This document shows positions 45,948-55,699 of a stretch of DNA of 64,000 nt, piece after piece. Each line of letters starts with the position of its first letter. The first letter of the stretch is position 1. Below the pieces are notes generated by a model. The model saw nothing but the letters and a program-made list of their open reading frames with translations, made no database searches and was not told the DNA's origin. A program made the position numbers and the translations under genes. Origin of the DNA: Diphasiastrum complanatum (taxonomy: Eukaryota > Streptophyta > Lycopodiopsida > Lycopodiales > Lycopodiaceae); assembly GCA_029204225.1 (NCBI GenBank), contig CM055095.1, positions 66,613,940 to 66,677,939 of the forward strand, given 5' to 3'.

Positions 45948-47186
45948 ATGGCTACAAGTGGAGGCTTTATGCTGGAGAGCAATGACAAGCTTACCTCAAT
46001 CAACTATTCTACTTGGAAGGTGAGGATGGAATCCTTATTGGAGATGAATGAGTTGATGGAGATTGTTGCAGATGTGGAGGAGAGGCCTCAAGCACCTCAA
46101 GATCAAGTGAGGTATGACAAGAGAGCTAAAAGAGCTCTACCCATGATTAAGATGAATGTTACCAATGAATTTCTCAAGGAAGTTGGTAAGTGCACATCAT
46201 CTTTGGAGGCTTGGGAAGCTTTGATGAAGCTTTATGAATCCAAGTCTACATCAAGAGAGCTTACTCTTAGGAGGCAAATCTTTCAAAATTTACAAAAGAA
46301 GGAAGAGAGTACTCGTGCTTTTGTTTTGAGGGTTAAAGCATTCAATGATGAGTTGGCATGTATTGATGAAAGCATTAAGGAGGTAGAACTTGTTCAAGTT
46401 ATACTTAATGGCTTGTTGGATGATCATGCTAATCTTGTTCAAAGTTTTGCTATACAAAAGACTTTGCCAAGTATTGTGGATTTGCAAGAGATCTTGGTGA
46501 ATGAGGAGTATAGGCTTCAATCAAGAGGAGGTGGATCTACATCGATATCTTATTATGAAGAGGTTGCTATGTTCATCAAAGGAAAGTTCAAGGGAAAAGG
46601 CAAAGGCAAGTGGTCTAAAGGGCAAGATCAAGGTGAGACTTCTTATTTTGACAAAAATAAATACAAGTCTAAGTTAAAATGCTTTTATTGTGGAATCAAA
46701 GGGCATTTTTCTAATGAATGTTTGAAGAAGCAAAGAGATGAAGGTAGCAAGCAAATCCACTTTACTACTAATGATGAGAATCTAGGTGGTGGTGATTCTC
46801 TATTGATGTGTTCTTCAAGTCCAATATCAAGAAAAGGTGACAAAGATTCATGGTGGATTGATAGTGGATCTAGTTCACACATGACTCACAAGGAGTGCTT
46901 TACTTCTTTGGTCACTTATGATGGAGCCAAGAAAGCAATTCACATGGCCAATGGTGGTGAGTGTGTGATTGAAGGTATTGGTTCAATTCCTATTTGTCTC
47001 TCTACTAATAGGAAAGCAAGACTTGATGGTGTTCTTTACATTCCTTCACTTTCAAAGAATTTGCTAAGCGTTGGTCAAATGATAGAGAAAGGATACATAG
47101 TAGAGTTTGGTGGTGATGCTTGTTTCATTACAAAGGAAGAAATCTTGGTTGCTAGGGGCAATATACAAGGTAGATGTCTTGCTTGA
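45948..47186 (+). CDS. Copia gag-protease frame (412 codons, open)
   Basis: MATSGGFMLESNDKLTSINYSTWKVRMES is the standard N-terminus of this gag family. Residues about 20-200 form the capsid region (MIKMNVTNEFLKEVGKC, ELVQVILNGLLDDHANLVQSFAIQKTLPS), then a Lys/Gly-rich basic stretch and a CCHC knuckle CFYCGIKGHFSNEC (about 246-259). From about 300 the protease begins with WWIDSGSSSHMT and continues through VIEGIGSIPICL and VLYIPSLSKNLLSVGQM. It would make the particle shell and mature it. The Met at 45948 is the family's usual start. The leader before it is about 590 bp once the guest is removed. Confidence 0.85.
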   Translation: MATSGGFMLESNDKLTSINYSTWKVRMESLLEMNELMEIVADVEERPQAPQDQVRYDKRAKRALPMIKMNVTNEFLKEVGKCTSSLEAWEALMKLYESKSTSRELTLRRQIFQNLQKKEESTRAFVLRVKAFNDELACIDESIKEVELVQVILNGLLDDHANLVQSFAIQKTLPSIVDLQEILVNEEYRLQSRGGGSTSISYYEEVAMFIKGKFKGKGKGKWSKGQDQGETSYFDKNKYKSKLKCFYCGIKGHFSNECLKKQRDEGSKQIHFTTNDENLGGGDSLLMCSSSPISRKGDKDSWWIDSGSSSHMTHKECFTSLVTYDGAKKAIHMANGGECVIEGIGSIPICLSTNRKARLDGVLYIPSLSKNLLSVGQMIEKGYIVEFGGDACFITKEEILVARGNIQGRCLA

Positions 47187-47204
47187 TGTTTTTGTTAGGA
47201 TGGA

Positions 47205-48761
47205 ATGGAAAAGGAGATTGGTCTCAACTTTCCAAAGTTACCTTTTAGCATCAATAAGATTGGTGGATCTTATGCAAAGTCTAAAAAGCTTCCTTATGCT
47301 AGATCTAGGTCAAGATCTAATATGCTTCTTGGAGATGTTCATCTTTGTGCTAACTTGGCTAGTCTTGAGGATAACGGTGGTGTTTCAATGGTTTTTCATG
47401 GCAAGTGCAAGCATGCAAAACGTAAGAAAAGAGCTAACTTCATCAATGGAGGTGAAGGTTCTTCCTTGGAAAAGATTGTTGTTAATGATTTCTTTGATCA
47501 TATGGCAAAAGATGTTGCTAGGTGCATTCGTGAAGGATATGGTCCTTCTACATTCTTTTGTGATGAGTCCAAGAAAGTCATTTTTCCAGCAAGTGGAGTC
47601 ACATGTCTTCATAAAGAGAGTAGATCAAATGGTTCTATCAAGAGACTTAGTGAGGGAGATAGTCACAAGTCAAGAAGAAGAGAAGTATGTGAAGAGTTCA
47701 AAGTAGGATGTACTTTGAATGATGTCATTGTGAATGATAGTGAGGAAGAATCATTATCATATGAGTCATTACCTAAAACATTGAGTAGAAGTTCTTGTTT
47801 GAAAAAAAAGAGTACTTCAATCATCCTTATGTTGAAGGTACTAATCATTTTTTTCATGGCTTCTAATGTTTTTGAGATTTCTACTTCTTATGATGCAATC
47901 ATTAAGAGGGAGTCTTCTGAAGGAAAGAGCAATGGAAGATTGGTTATTGGGAAGATTCAATGCATGGATCTCACATCTCTTCATCAACTCAAAGGATTCT
48001 ATGATTGTGAATTGATCACTCATGGTCGAGATGGCAAAAGGTTAGTTGGAGAAGACTACATGGAGCAAATCAAGAGGCAATTCCTTCAAGGCAAGGGAGA
48101 TCTCATTGGTGAGCTTATTGAGGTTTTTTATGGACTCAAGAAGGCTGGATTTATTAGGTTTGATACTCATCTTCACCTACTCTACTTCATGTTGGATGGA
48201 AAGTTTGGAATCTATCTTTTGATTTATGATGGTGACATTGGTGACATTGTTTTCACTACCCTTTGTGGAAATTCGAGATTAAGCATTGATGACATCTTGT
48301 TGGATCTAGATCATATGTTTGAGAGGGAGTATTTCCAGAAGTTCAGGTCTGAAGATATTCATATCTTTGATATCTTTGATGATCAAGAGAAAGGTAAGCA
48401 AGTGGAAGCGACTCACTTTGCTTTACTCACATGTTTTGGAGAATCTTCTTGTGTAGATGATGCTATGCAAGTGGATATTGGTTCTCGCGGTTTTCATACT
48501 GGAAAAGCAAGTAATGGATCTGAAAAACAAAGTTTGTTCAATGACTTTGATGGTCAAGAGGAAGATCAAGAGGTTGGTCTCAAAGGGCTTCAACAACACA
48601 AAAGGAAAGGTGGCAATTTGGAGCTAGTCAAGAGCATCAAAGGAGAGTCAATTGGCAAAGATGTTATGGATCTATTTTTGCAGCTTATTGAAGACTTAAG
48701 TAAGGTCAAAGGAGCAGCAAGGAAGTGTTGTTTTACTTTACTTGTTCTATCTCATGTTTGA
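47205..48761 (+). CDS. Unusual 518-codon frame in the pol position of a copia element
   Basis: This frame follows gag-protease after 18 bases and stays open for 518 codons, but lacks a normal integrase-RT-RNase H layout. Only faint echoes are visible: a K-LPYARSRSRSN...GDVHL segment like the start of a copia integrase core, and a YGLKKAGFIRFD...LLIYDGDIGDIVFT segment like a shortened RT palm. The last 150 residues (VDDAMQ..., FNDFDGQEEDQE, LQQHKRKGGNLELVKSIKG) match nothing I know, but recur in the copy at 13252-14150. An overlapping frame (48795-49190) that also recurs there precedes the 3' LTR. It may be a decayed pol that has stayed open by chance, or a protein kept by a non-autonomous family. 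Function unknown. Confidence 0.6.
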   Translation: MEKEIGLNFPKLPFSINKIGGSYAKSKKLPYARSRSRSNMLLGDVHLCANLASLEDNGGVSMVFHGKCKHAKRKKRANFINGGEGSSLEKIVVNDFFDHMAKDVARCIREGYGPSTFFCDESKKVIFPASGVTCLHKESRSNGSIKRLSEGDSHKSRRREVCEEFKVGCTLNDVIVNDSEEESLSYESLPKTLSRSSCLKKKSTSIILMLKVLIIFFMASNVFEISTSYDAIIKRESSEGKSNGRLVIGKIQCMDLTSLHQLKGFYDCELITHGRDGKRLVGEDYMEQIKRQFLQGKGDLIGELIEVFYGLKKAGFIRFDTHLHLLYFMLDGKFGIYLLIYDGDIGDIVFTTLCGNSRLSIDDILLDLDHMFEREYFQKFRSEDIHIFDIFDDQEKGKQVEATHFALLTCFGESSCVDDAMQVDIGSRGFHTGKASNGSEKQSLFNDFDGQEEDQEVGLKGLQQHKRKGGNLELVKSIKGESIGKDVMDLFLQLIEDLSKVKGAARKCCFTLLVLSHV

Positions 48762-49185
48762 GCTATTTCATGTGAATGTGTACAAATTGATATATTGTGG
48801 CAAGATGGAGATGGAGGCTCATTCATGGAGTTTTATGGTGGAGACATATCAAGAAAAGACAAAGTTGGAGGAGACAAGCAAGCAAGTGGACATTACTCAC
48901 ATTTATTGTTTGGTTGCTGTAATTTTCCAGAGAGTTCAAAGTTTGAAACATGGAGGAATCATTTCATTCACATTCTATTTGGTTCTTCATGTTCTAGTTA
49001 TATCTTGATGTGTAAAATTGATGTAAGAAATAGTGAAGCATCCAATTTGGACACTATTCTCTATATCAATTATGAAATATACTTTAGAACTTTAGAAAGG
49101 AGATCTATACTTAGGATGGAGATTATTCTAAAGTTGGATCAAAGTTCTATTGTCAAAACTATGCCAAAACTAGTTGAAGAGGGAG

Positions 49186-49811
49186 TGTGAGAGATTTCAA
49201 CTAGTTTAGTCTAGTTTAGTCATATTTTGGTAAATTGTCAATATGAGGCCAAAACTCATTTTAGACTTAGAGATAAACTTTTCGAAGTTATATTAGTTTA
49301 AAATACATTCAATAAACACTTTTTGAAAGTGTGCGAAAGTTGGTAGTCGAGTTTGAGAGAGATTCAAATTTGAACTTTGGGTACATTGAATCTAGACCAA
49401 AAATAGTAGGGTTTACATTTTGGAGGGAAAGCCAAGTGGCCAAATAGGGTTTGGAAACTCTATAAAAGGATGTAACTCATGGAGAGACACATCTTCTCTC
49501 TTCTCTCTCTCACTTCATCATTATACATGGTTCTCTTTGGGTTCTACTACTCATTGGTGCACTATCTTGGTGTTATCTTGCAATCTTGTGTGTAGAATGA
49601 TCAGTTGTTGCTATTTTCGGTTCCACACGTGTGAAATACAATAGGGTATTGTAATTGTATGGACAGCAAACATATTTTATGTTTTGGTTCATGTTTGATC
49701 AGTATCTCTAAGAGTTTGCATCTCATCATTGGTAGGATTGTTGGTTTGCATCTTATTGTAACCAAAGATCAGGGACATGGATTGGATCTTGAATGATCTG
49801 CAATCCTTCGC
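49186..49811 (+). repeat. 3' LTR of the 39431-49811 copia element
   Basis: Starts TGTGAGAG after the purine tract AGAGGGAG and contains CTATAAAAGG at 49460. It is about 30 bp shorter than the 5' LTR and its last few bases are eroded, so the end is uncertain by about three bases. Confidence 0.8.
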
Positions 49812-50454
49812 CCTCTCAAGGTTTTTAGTCACAAACTGGCCTTGACATGGAATTAAATCATGGCGTGACCAACAATCTCGAATACTAGAGGGCCGGTCTA
49901 CTATATTAGAACTATTCAAGGTCCTCAACCGAATATGGCCATAACAACAACTATTATTACCTATGCTAGAATCGTTCACGATTGAATTAAGTTCTACCTA
50001 TAGACACATACGCTTTTAGCTATTGTTACCCAATTTTGGGATTAGCCCATTGCATAAGTGAAAAATTCGATTGCAAATATTATCTAGTGGCTAAAGCCAT
50101 TTGAAGGCAAAGCCATTTTTGTGGTCAAAACTAGAATCATAGCCCAAACCACCTTGCAACCCAACAACTTTGCAAATTTAGTAGAAATAAGTGATTCAAT
50201 CGACAATCTACATATGTACTTCTAGACAGTGGGCATTCACAAAGTGAATAAATTCAAACCTAGCCCATTTGTATGTAATGTTGTAGAAAATAGAGTAGAG
50301 AATGGACTCTCTACAATGTAGCTTCTTACTTAGTTAAAAATATATAGTACCCTCTTAGCTTAGGGATACCTTGACAATAAGAAGATTAATAAGAGGTGGC
50401 CACATGTGGGCTTTGATTTTCATTCTACATAAGGCCAAATTCTTTATATTTTGG

Positions 50455-50456
<2 letters not shown>
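49812..50456. other. Mostly featureless flank, with a possible LTR start of an older element
   Basis: Bases 49812-49874 read on the minus strand begin TGTTGGTCACGCC and could be the missing part of the LTR at 39083-39430, split by the copia insertion. The remainder has no convincing frame or repeat. Confidence 0.35.

Positions 50457-50529
<73 letters not shown>
50457..50529. repeat. (CT)n microsatellite, about 73 bp
   Basis: Uninterrupted CT run, outside any LTR I can define. Confidence 0.97.
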
Positions 50530-50531
<2 letters not shown>

Positions 50532-50654
50532 GGACTCTTCTTTATTTTAAAGAACCTCCTTTGGTCAAATCACAAAAAAAGACTCTTAATTTTAAGGTCC
50601 TAAGCCTTTGCCAACCAAAGCTTTGATTAATTCAAAAAAAAGTTCCCACCAAAA

Positions 50655-50942
50655 TTGATCAGAAGGGTCCTTTTACGAAGCTTCCTCTTGGACCACTATA
50701 TATCACATGTTCTCGACGATGGTTTCTCTACAATACGGTGTGAAGAGAGATTGGAGTTATGCCCAGAGGGTGCCATATCAAGCTTGAGTTCGTCAATTTT
50801 CTATCATACGGTATGTAGCTTGTGTGATTTCCTTTTGATGCATTCATCTCTTTACGTTAAGAAAGCTTGTTTTGTTGTGAGGATATATCCTCACTACTCA
50901 ATAAGGTTTGTAGCATCCTCTAAATGGTTATGCATGGATTGA
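50655..50942 (+). other. Weak candidate for a first exon, unrecognised
   Basis: A TATATA-like box (CTATATATC, about 50698) precedes an ATG at 50719, and ACGGTATGT at about 50808 resembles a plant 5' splice site. An open stretch of 95 codons spans the region in another frame. I recognise no protein. It lies just left of the CCAGCGATGG cluster, so it could equally belong to a transposon end. Confidence 0.2.
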
Positions 50943-51430
50943 TGATCCGCTATCCAATGATGGACCAGCGATGGATCATATTCCATTGTTATGGCACTTT
51001 TGGTAATAAATTAGCTCACTGTCCAGCGCAACCAGTGATAAGGCATGCTCAAAAAAATGGCTTACATAGAGAATAATATGGTCTGCTATCAGCGATGGAT
51101 CAAGCAAAGTATTTTGCTCTCTTTTTTGGTTGAAAACTGTCCACTGTCCCCAGCAATGGCCAGCGATGGACTAGTGCTTATCTCCATAAACTTTTGTTGA
51201 TAATACTGACCGCATGTCAGCGATGGTCATGTGGCATACTTTTTTTGTAGCTTCAAAATTATGTTTGCATTCTAAAAAACCAGCGATGAAGCACTCATAA
51301 GTTCTGCTCCTTTCTGACAAGTGATCAACTCACCATTGCACATATATGGGAATGATGTTGGTTGTTTTCTAAGTACTGAAAGGCCACCCACAAGTCCAGC
51401 GATGGATCAAAATATGTTTTCATTCTAGCA
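50940..51430. repeat. Cluster of CCAGCGATGG motifs
   Basis: At least six copies of CAGCGATGG or one-base variants (about 50968, 51093, 51156, 51212, 51279, 51400), usually followed by ATCA, lie in 450 bp with irregular spacing of 55-125 bp. The regular motif and irregular spacing fit the subterminal region of a DNA transposon. No terminal inverted repeat or transposase frame was found nearby. Confidence 0.5.
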
Positions 51431-53580
51431 TACAAGAACTACAACTCAGAATCTTGCATGACTAGTTCTTATCTCTCATGCATCTGTCAGGCTACTAGCA
51501 TACTATTTTACTAGTTTCTACTTCGAAGAGGATAGTAGTATACAATCACTAATGGAGATAACATGTACATCTTGTAGCATTGATTATTACTACGGCCTTC
51601 TTTTTCGGTTAGGTTCGATTTCGAACCATCTACCTATAAGCGTCTGCGCAGGTACATACATAAGACCCTTCGCTCCTAATTAATATAGCAACTGAGGAGT
51701 ACTTGTCTTTAAGATTATGATCTATGATGCTAAATAAGAATGAAAATACATTGTGGCAATAACACTTTTATTAAATTGATTATAAAGAAAGTAAGAGCAC
51801 TCGAAGGATTAACATGGCATCCTCACAAGATAACACATCTGCGATCATCCATTTATGATTTCTCGCAACAAAATTCAGGTTGTGCATAAGCAACTTACAC
51901 TCAAAGGGAAGAGGGTGTTGGTTTTACGTATACTTTTCTCTATTGTTAGAAAGAAGACTTTGGTTGCTTAAACACGTTTCTTCCTACAACCTACCATCTA
52001 CCATTTCGTAATCAATTTAACACCCTGATAATGATGACTTAAATGATGTCCTTTGGAAAGGTGGTTCAGTAAAATTATCTTAAACAAAAGGTTCTTACAA
52101 AAGGATTAGAATGGCACGGATCTGTCCTAATACTTGGTAAAAACCACGAACACCACACTGATAATGTATAACCTATCCTGAACAATATCATAAATACCAC
52201 GGGCTGAATATGTAGTTTTGATAAACGCAAGTTTATTTAAAACAACACTATTCAATCATGGCTATCATAAAATAATATACATTCAGTTGTCATATCAGAG
52301 CATGGTGAGATAACTGGAAGGCATGGATATGCTCAGGAGTATGGACAGTAGTGCATGACTGGTTTTTCAAAAGTTGTCAGATGGATTAAAATTGCATGGA
52401 TTTTCTCTGATATCGGCACACATGTTCACACCATATCTTTTAGCGAGATACAATATATACGGTGAAAACTATTCATACTTATACACAAAACAAAATGAAT
52501 AGATATGGAGTAATGCCTGTAAACTATCAACATGGCACATGCCCGGATACAGTAATGTCAAGGCTTGGCCTATCGCTAAAAAACATTCTATCATTTGGGA
52601 AGACTGGACCATGATTTAATTCTATTTATGCTGTTAATTGGTATAGCTTCTTTTGGACATGGATAACAACTAGCGCTTAGATATGACACATGTCTTCCCC
52701 ACTGTACTAGCTCGTGCGGTTTTGTGTTGTTTAGTTATGCGCTTTACGAAGTTTCTTAAGCTTAGCCACGATGTATGGACAAGAGCAGTTGCTTCTCTCT
52801 CAAGCCACAATGTTACCTTCCAAAAAGCTTCATAGCATACTACTATATATATGAGATAGTTTAGGCTACATTTCCCACATCAAAATGTGGAGATTGTTCA
52901 TCACATAGCAAAGCATCGATGAAGCACAAACATTTTGTAGCTCATAGTATGCAACTGATATTTCCATGATGAGGTTGATGTGTTGCAAGCTTGCCAATAA
53001 CTCATTGAATCAAACCCACTCTCTTATAATTATACAATGACACTCTTGGTCCCCACAAGCATCATTCTTGCAATTTATCTATAGCTTGAAAGAAAGCGTG
53101 CAAAATTTGGCACTATCATTCGAGACCTTAGTGCTCTTATTGCATCAATCTCACAATTTTAGTGTTTTCACTTGTGCTTACTTCCTTGTGGTTACTTTTG
53201 TTATTTTAAGTGGATTGGAGTGCTCGAATAGAGTGTGAGACTCTCGAAAATTTTGTTTATGCACCATTGTGAGGAAAAAAACAAATGACTTATCGAAAAA
53301 AAAAATTGCCATCAATTGCAATTGCTTGTCACTCACCGATCAAAATAATTGATTTTTTTACTCACCGTGTAGCAAAGAGATTCAACAAATTAGAATCTAT
53401 AGCATACTAAAGATTTTTCTATCACCCATCAAACTTTATCTCATTGTCGACTCAACAACTTACTAGTCACTCGCCAACACTACTAGCTTACCAACGAGCG
53501 GCCTAAGTGCAAGTTTTTTTTTTTTCTTGATGGTGACTATATTTGTTCCACATGAAAATTTTGCCCGCTCAAAAGAAAAT
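51431..53580. other. No gene recognised
   Basis: AT-rich, without an open frame of note. A perfect 16-base palindrome GGTTCGATTTCGAACC lies at about 51613. Nothing else stands out. Confidence 0.4.
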
Positions 53581-53889
53581 AGTAACCATCTAGAAAAAAA
53601 ATGTGCATGTAACCATTGCATGGGGCCCATTCCCATTGAGCATGAGCCTCTACTGGGAACAACGCCCTCAAGCTAACCTAGGAACACAAAATGTGAGGGA
53701 GGAACTAAGCATATTATGCAAGGGAGCACAAAAGCATATACTAACCATTGAAAAACAAATGTGCACGTAAGCATTACAAGGGGCCGTTCCCATGGAGCCT
53801 CTACTAGGGACAGTGGTCTAAGGCTTAGCCTAAGGACACAAAATGTGAAGGAGGAAGTGAGCATGTTATGCAAGGGAGCACCGAGTGGC
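53581..53889. repeat. Diverged tandem duplication, unit about 160 bp
   Basis: Two copies are recognisable by GTGCATGTAACCATTGCA versus GTGCACGTAAGCATTACA (53602, 53761), GAGCCTCTACT, and ACACAAAATGTGA...GAGGAA...ATTATGCAAGGGAGCA near the ends. No similarity to the elements elsewhere in the window. Confidence 0.75.
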
Positions 53890-54137
53890 GTGCCACGTCA
53901 AGATGAACCTCAATTGCACAATGCATCCAACTTGAATTTGCAACCATGGGGAATCTGGGCATCAGAGCTTTTTTTTTGGCCCAAGGGAGAACCAAGGGAG
54001 AAAGATCTGGAGGAAAACCCCCCCACAGCAGCACAGATCACAGGAGCAACGGCCACCCAAATTTGAGGGGCAATCGCTGCTACTGTGGCAAATCTGCCCT
54101 CACGGTTTAGGGTTGAAGGATGCAAGATTGCTCTTAC

Positions 54138-54333
54138 GTCCACACAGTAAGATTCCCCATAGTTGCAACCCCTCCTCCCTTCTGAATGCAGTGCTTTCTG
54201 CTCGGAATAGATATGATGTCTGCTTCTGAATAAGATTTAGCTTATGGGATATTCTATGGAGCAGTAGCATTGCACTGACAACGTCTATATGTGGCCCTTT
54301 AAAGCGTTCATTCAGCATATCTGTGGCAGTCAC
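54138..54333 (-). pseudogene. Possible exon of an unrecognised host gene or gene fragment
   Basis: On the minus strand CTAG-GTGACTG at 54333 can serve as an acceptor and GGAC-GTAAGAG at 54138 as a consensus donor. The 196 bases between are open in one frame and read VTATDMLNERFKGPHIDVVS and on through AMLLLHRISHKLNLIQ, which has the look of a helical, conserved eukaryotic protein. I do not recognise the family. A 27-base candidate microexon lies upstream at 54424-54450, and another short protein-like stretch (ERE..CQEALDLALRRSQFTRN) near 54740-54660. Together they suggest a host gene fragment. A complete gene cannot be traced. Confidence 0.35.
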
Positions 54334-54423
54334 CTAGAGATCTTCCAATGGCTCAGTCATGATCTCTTTTTTGCAGCTATTACAAGTCAGATTTTGTGAT
54401 CAACTGCCTGCAAGCTGTCTTAC

Positions 54424-54450
54424 CTGGTTTGAAGAGCCTGAGGATGAATC
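54424..54450 (-). other. Candidate 27-nt microexon with consensus splice sites
   Basis: Minus strand: a pyrimidine-rich TTCCCTTTGTCTTGCAG acceptor precedes 27 bases coding DSSSGSSNQ in the frame of the exon candidate downstream, followed by the donor CAG-GTAAGA. Both sites are close to consensus. The length is a multiple of three. Confidence 0.35.
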
Positions 54451-54859
54451 CTGCAAGACAAAGGGAAGCAAAACTAGTACTAAAATATATCTGTATAGTA
54501 GTAGTCATTGATGCAATAGAGTGAAGCAACGGAAGGCCGTGACAGTGCAAACCAACTGAAGTTGTGTTTAAGCTTTTACTAGCAGTTATCTGTTCCTCTT
54601 GAAAGTCGATAAAGAGCACTTATCCACCAGACGGGGCAGAATCAGCGTGCCAGTTGTGTGATCAGACAGGAGCATAATCAACAACGTTTCTTGTGAATTG
54701 TGATCTTCTCAGAGCCAAGTCCAGGGCCTCCTGGCACTGCTCACGCTCTGTTTTTTTTGCAATCAACTACTTTCCTTAGAGTTAAGATACAATCCCTTTT
54801 TTTTCTGCTTTTTTAGCCTCCGAACTCCTTAATAAGTTTGCAATTTCCTTTGTTTCTCA

Positions 54860-55699
54860 AGAGCAAATGGTTGTTTTCTTTCTGACAAAATTTTCAATTT
54901 GTCAAGTTCCAACAGCTTCAATCAAAAAACACATTGAAACTAGATACAAGTCACAGTAAAGTAACCAAATCTTATATTGTGTCACTAATGTTTGAGACCC
55001 AAACCCTATAAACCAGAAGTTTGAAATGTGGCTCCTAATGCTTTTTTATTCTTTGCCTACGTTATTCATGATCATTGATGCATCACATTCTCTGTTTTTA
55101 AATCAAAATTGGAAAACTTTGAACAAAACTAACAATTTGAGAACTAAACCAAACACAATTCGAATCCATCATGCCAAAACATGCTTGGCCCTAGTTACGT
55201 AGTTAGAGATAAATGAGTTTGTGGCTTGTGACTCTAATTTCTAGCAATTCCTAGCCTACTACAATCTACCACCAATTACTAAACGTGACAAGTTATAATG
55301 ATTTCCATTCTTTGTCGTTTACGTTGTCATCTTTTGCTTGGACAAATTGAGGAATTTTCTCGTGTGGCTTGAGCCCTCACTCCCTTGGCTCCCACTATTC
55401 CTTCTTCAACTACTATTCAATTGTTGGAATGACTTCATCCACATGCCAAGAATGGTGTTGTTTTGTTTGGAGATGATTTTGAGTCCGATTATGATCTCTG
55501 ACTTTTGGAGACCCATCTTATTGAACCTTTTCTTCACATTACTCATCTCTCTACTTATAGTCCTTCACAAATGGTCTTATTCAATTTTTGTGATTGTCTT
55601 TCACTAGATGATTTTGCTAGCGACTTCAAATTCTCATATGTGCTCTTGCATAGCTTATGGGAAGATTCCTCCTCCTATCACTCATGTCTAGAGTGTTGC
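54860..55699. other. No clear feature; possibly the decayed 5' part of the LINE-like element
   Basis: From about 55330 the plus strand has fragmentary open stretches in the orientation of the LINE-like element that follows, but no motif I can place. 54860-55330 shows nothing. Confidence 0.3.

Larger units (their letters stand above)
39431..49811 (+). mobile_element. Copia element with gag-protease and an unusual second frame, hosting a gag-only gypsy element
   Basis: Plus strand. The 5' LTR is 39431-40085 and the 3' LTR is 49186 to about 49809-49811 with a slightly eroded end. Both begin TGTGAGAG after AGAGGGAG and carry CTATAAAAGG (TATA box at 39707 and 49461). The primer site at 40086-40097 is a weak match to the initiator-Met type. 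CCTCT flanks on both sides (39426-39430, 49812-49816) may be the target duplication. Gag and protease lie at 45948-47186 and a second frame at 47205-48761. A gypsy-type element (40453-45709) sits in the leader, 355 bp from the primer site. Without the guest it is about 5.1 kb. LTR difference is roughly 2-3% plus small indels. I see no normal integrase-RT-RNase H order, so it looks non-autonomous. Confidence 0.85.

Noticed and set aside
47107-47706. Second open stretch overlapping the 518-codon frame
   Set aside because: It has no better motif content than its neighbour and is probably the overlap of two frames of the same decayed pol region.
51613-51628. Palindrome GGTTCGATTTCGAACC
   Set aside because: Short and isolated; no context gives it a role.
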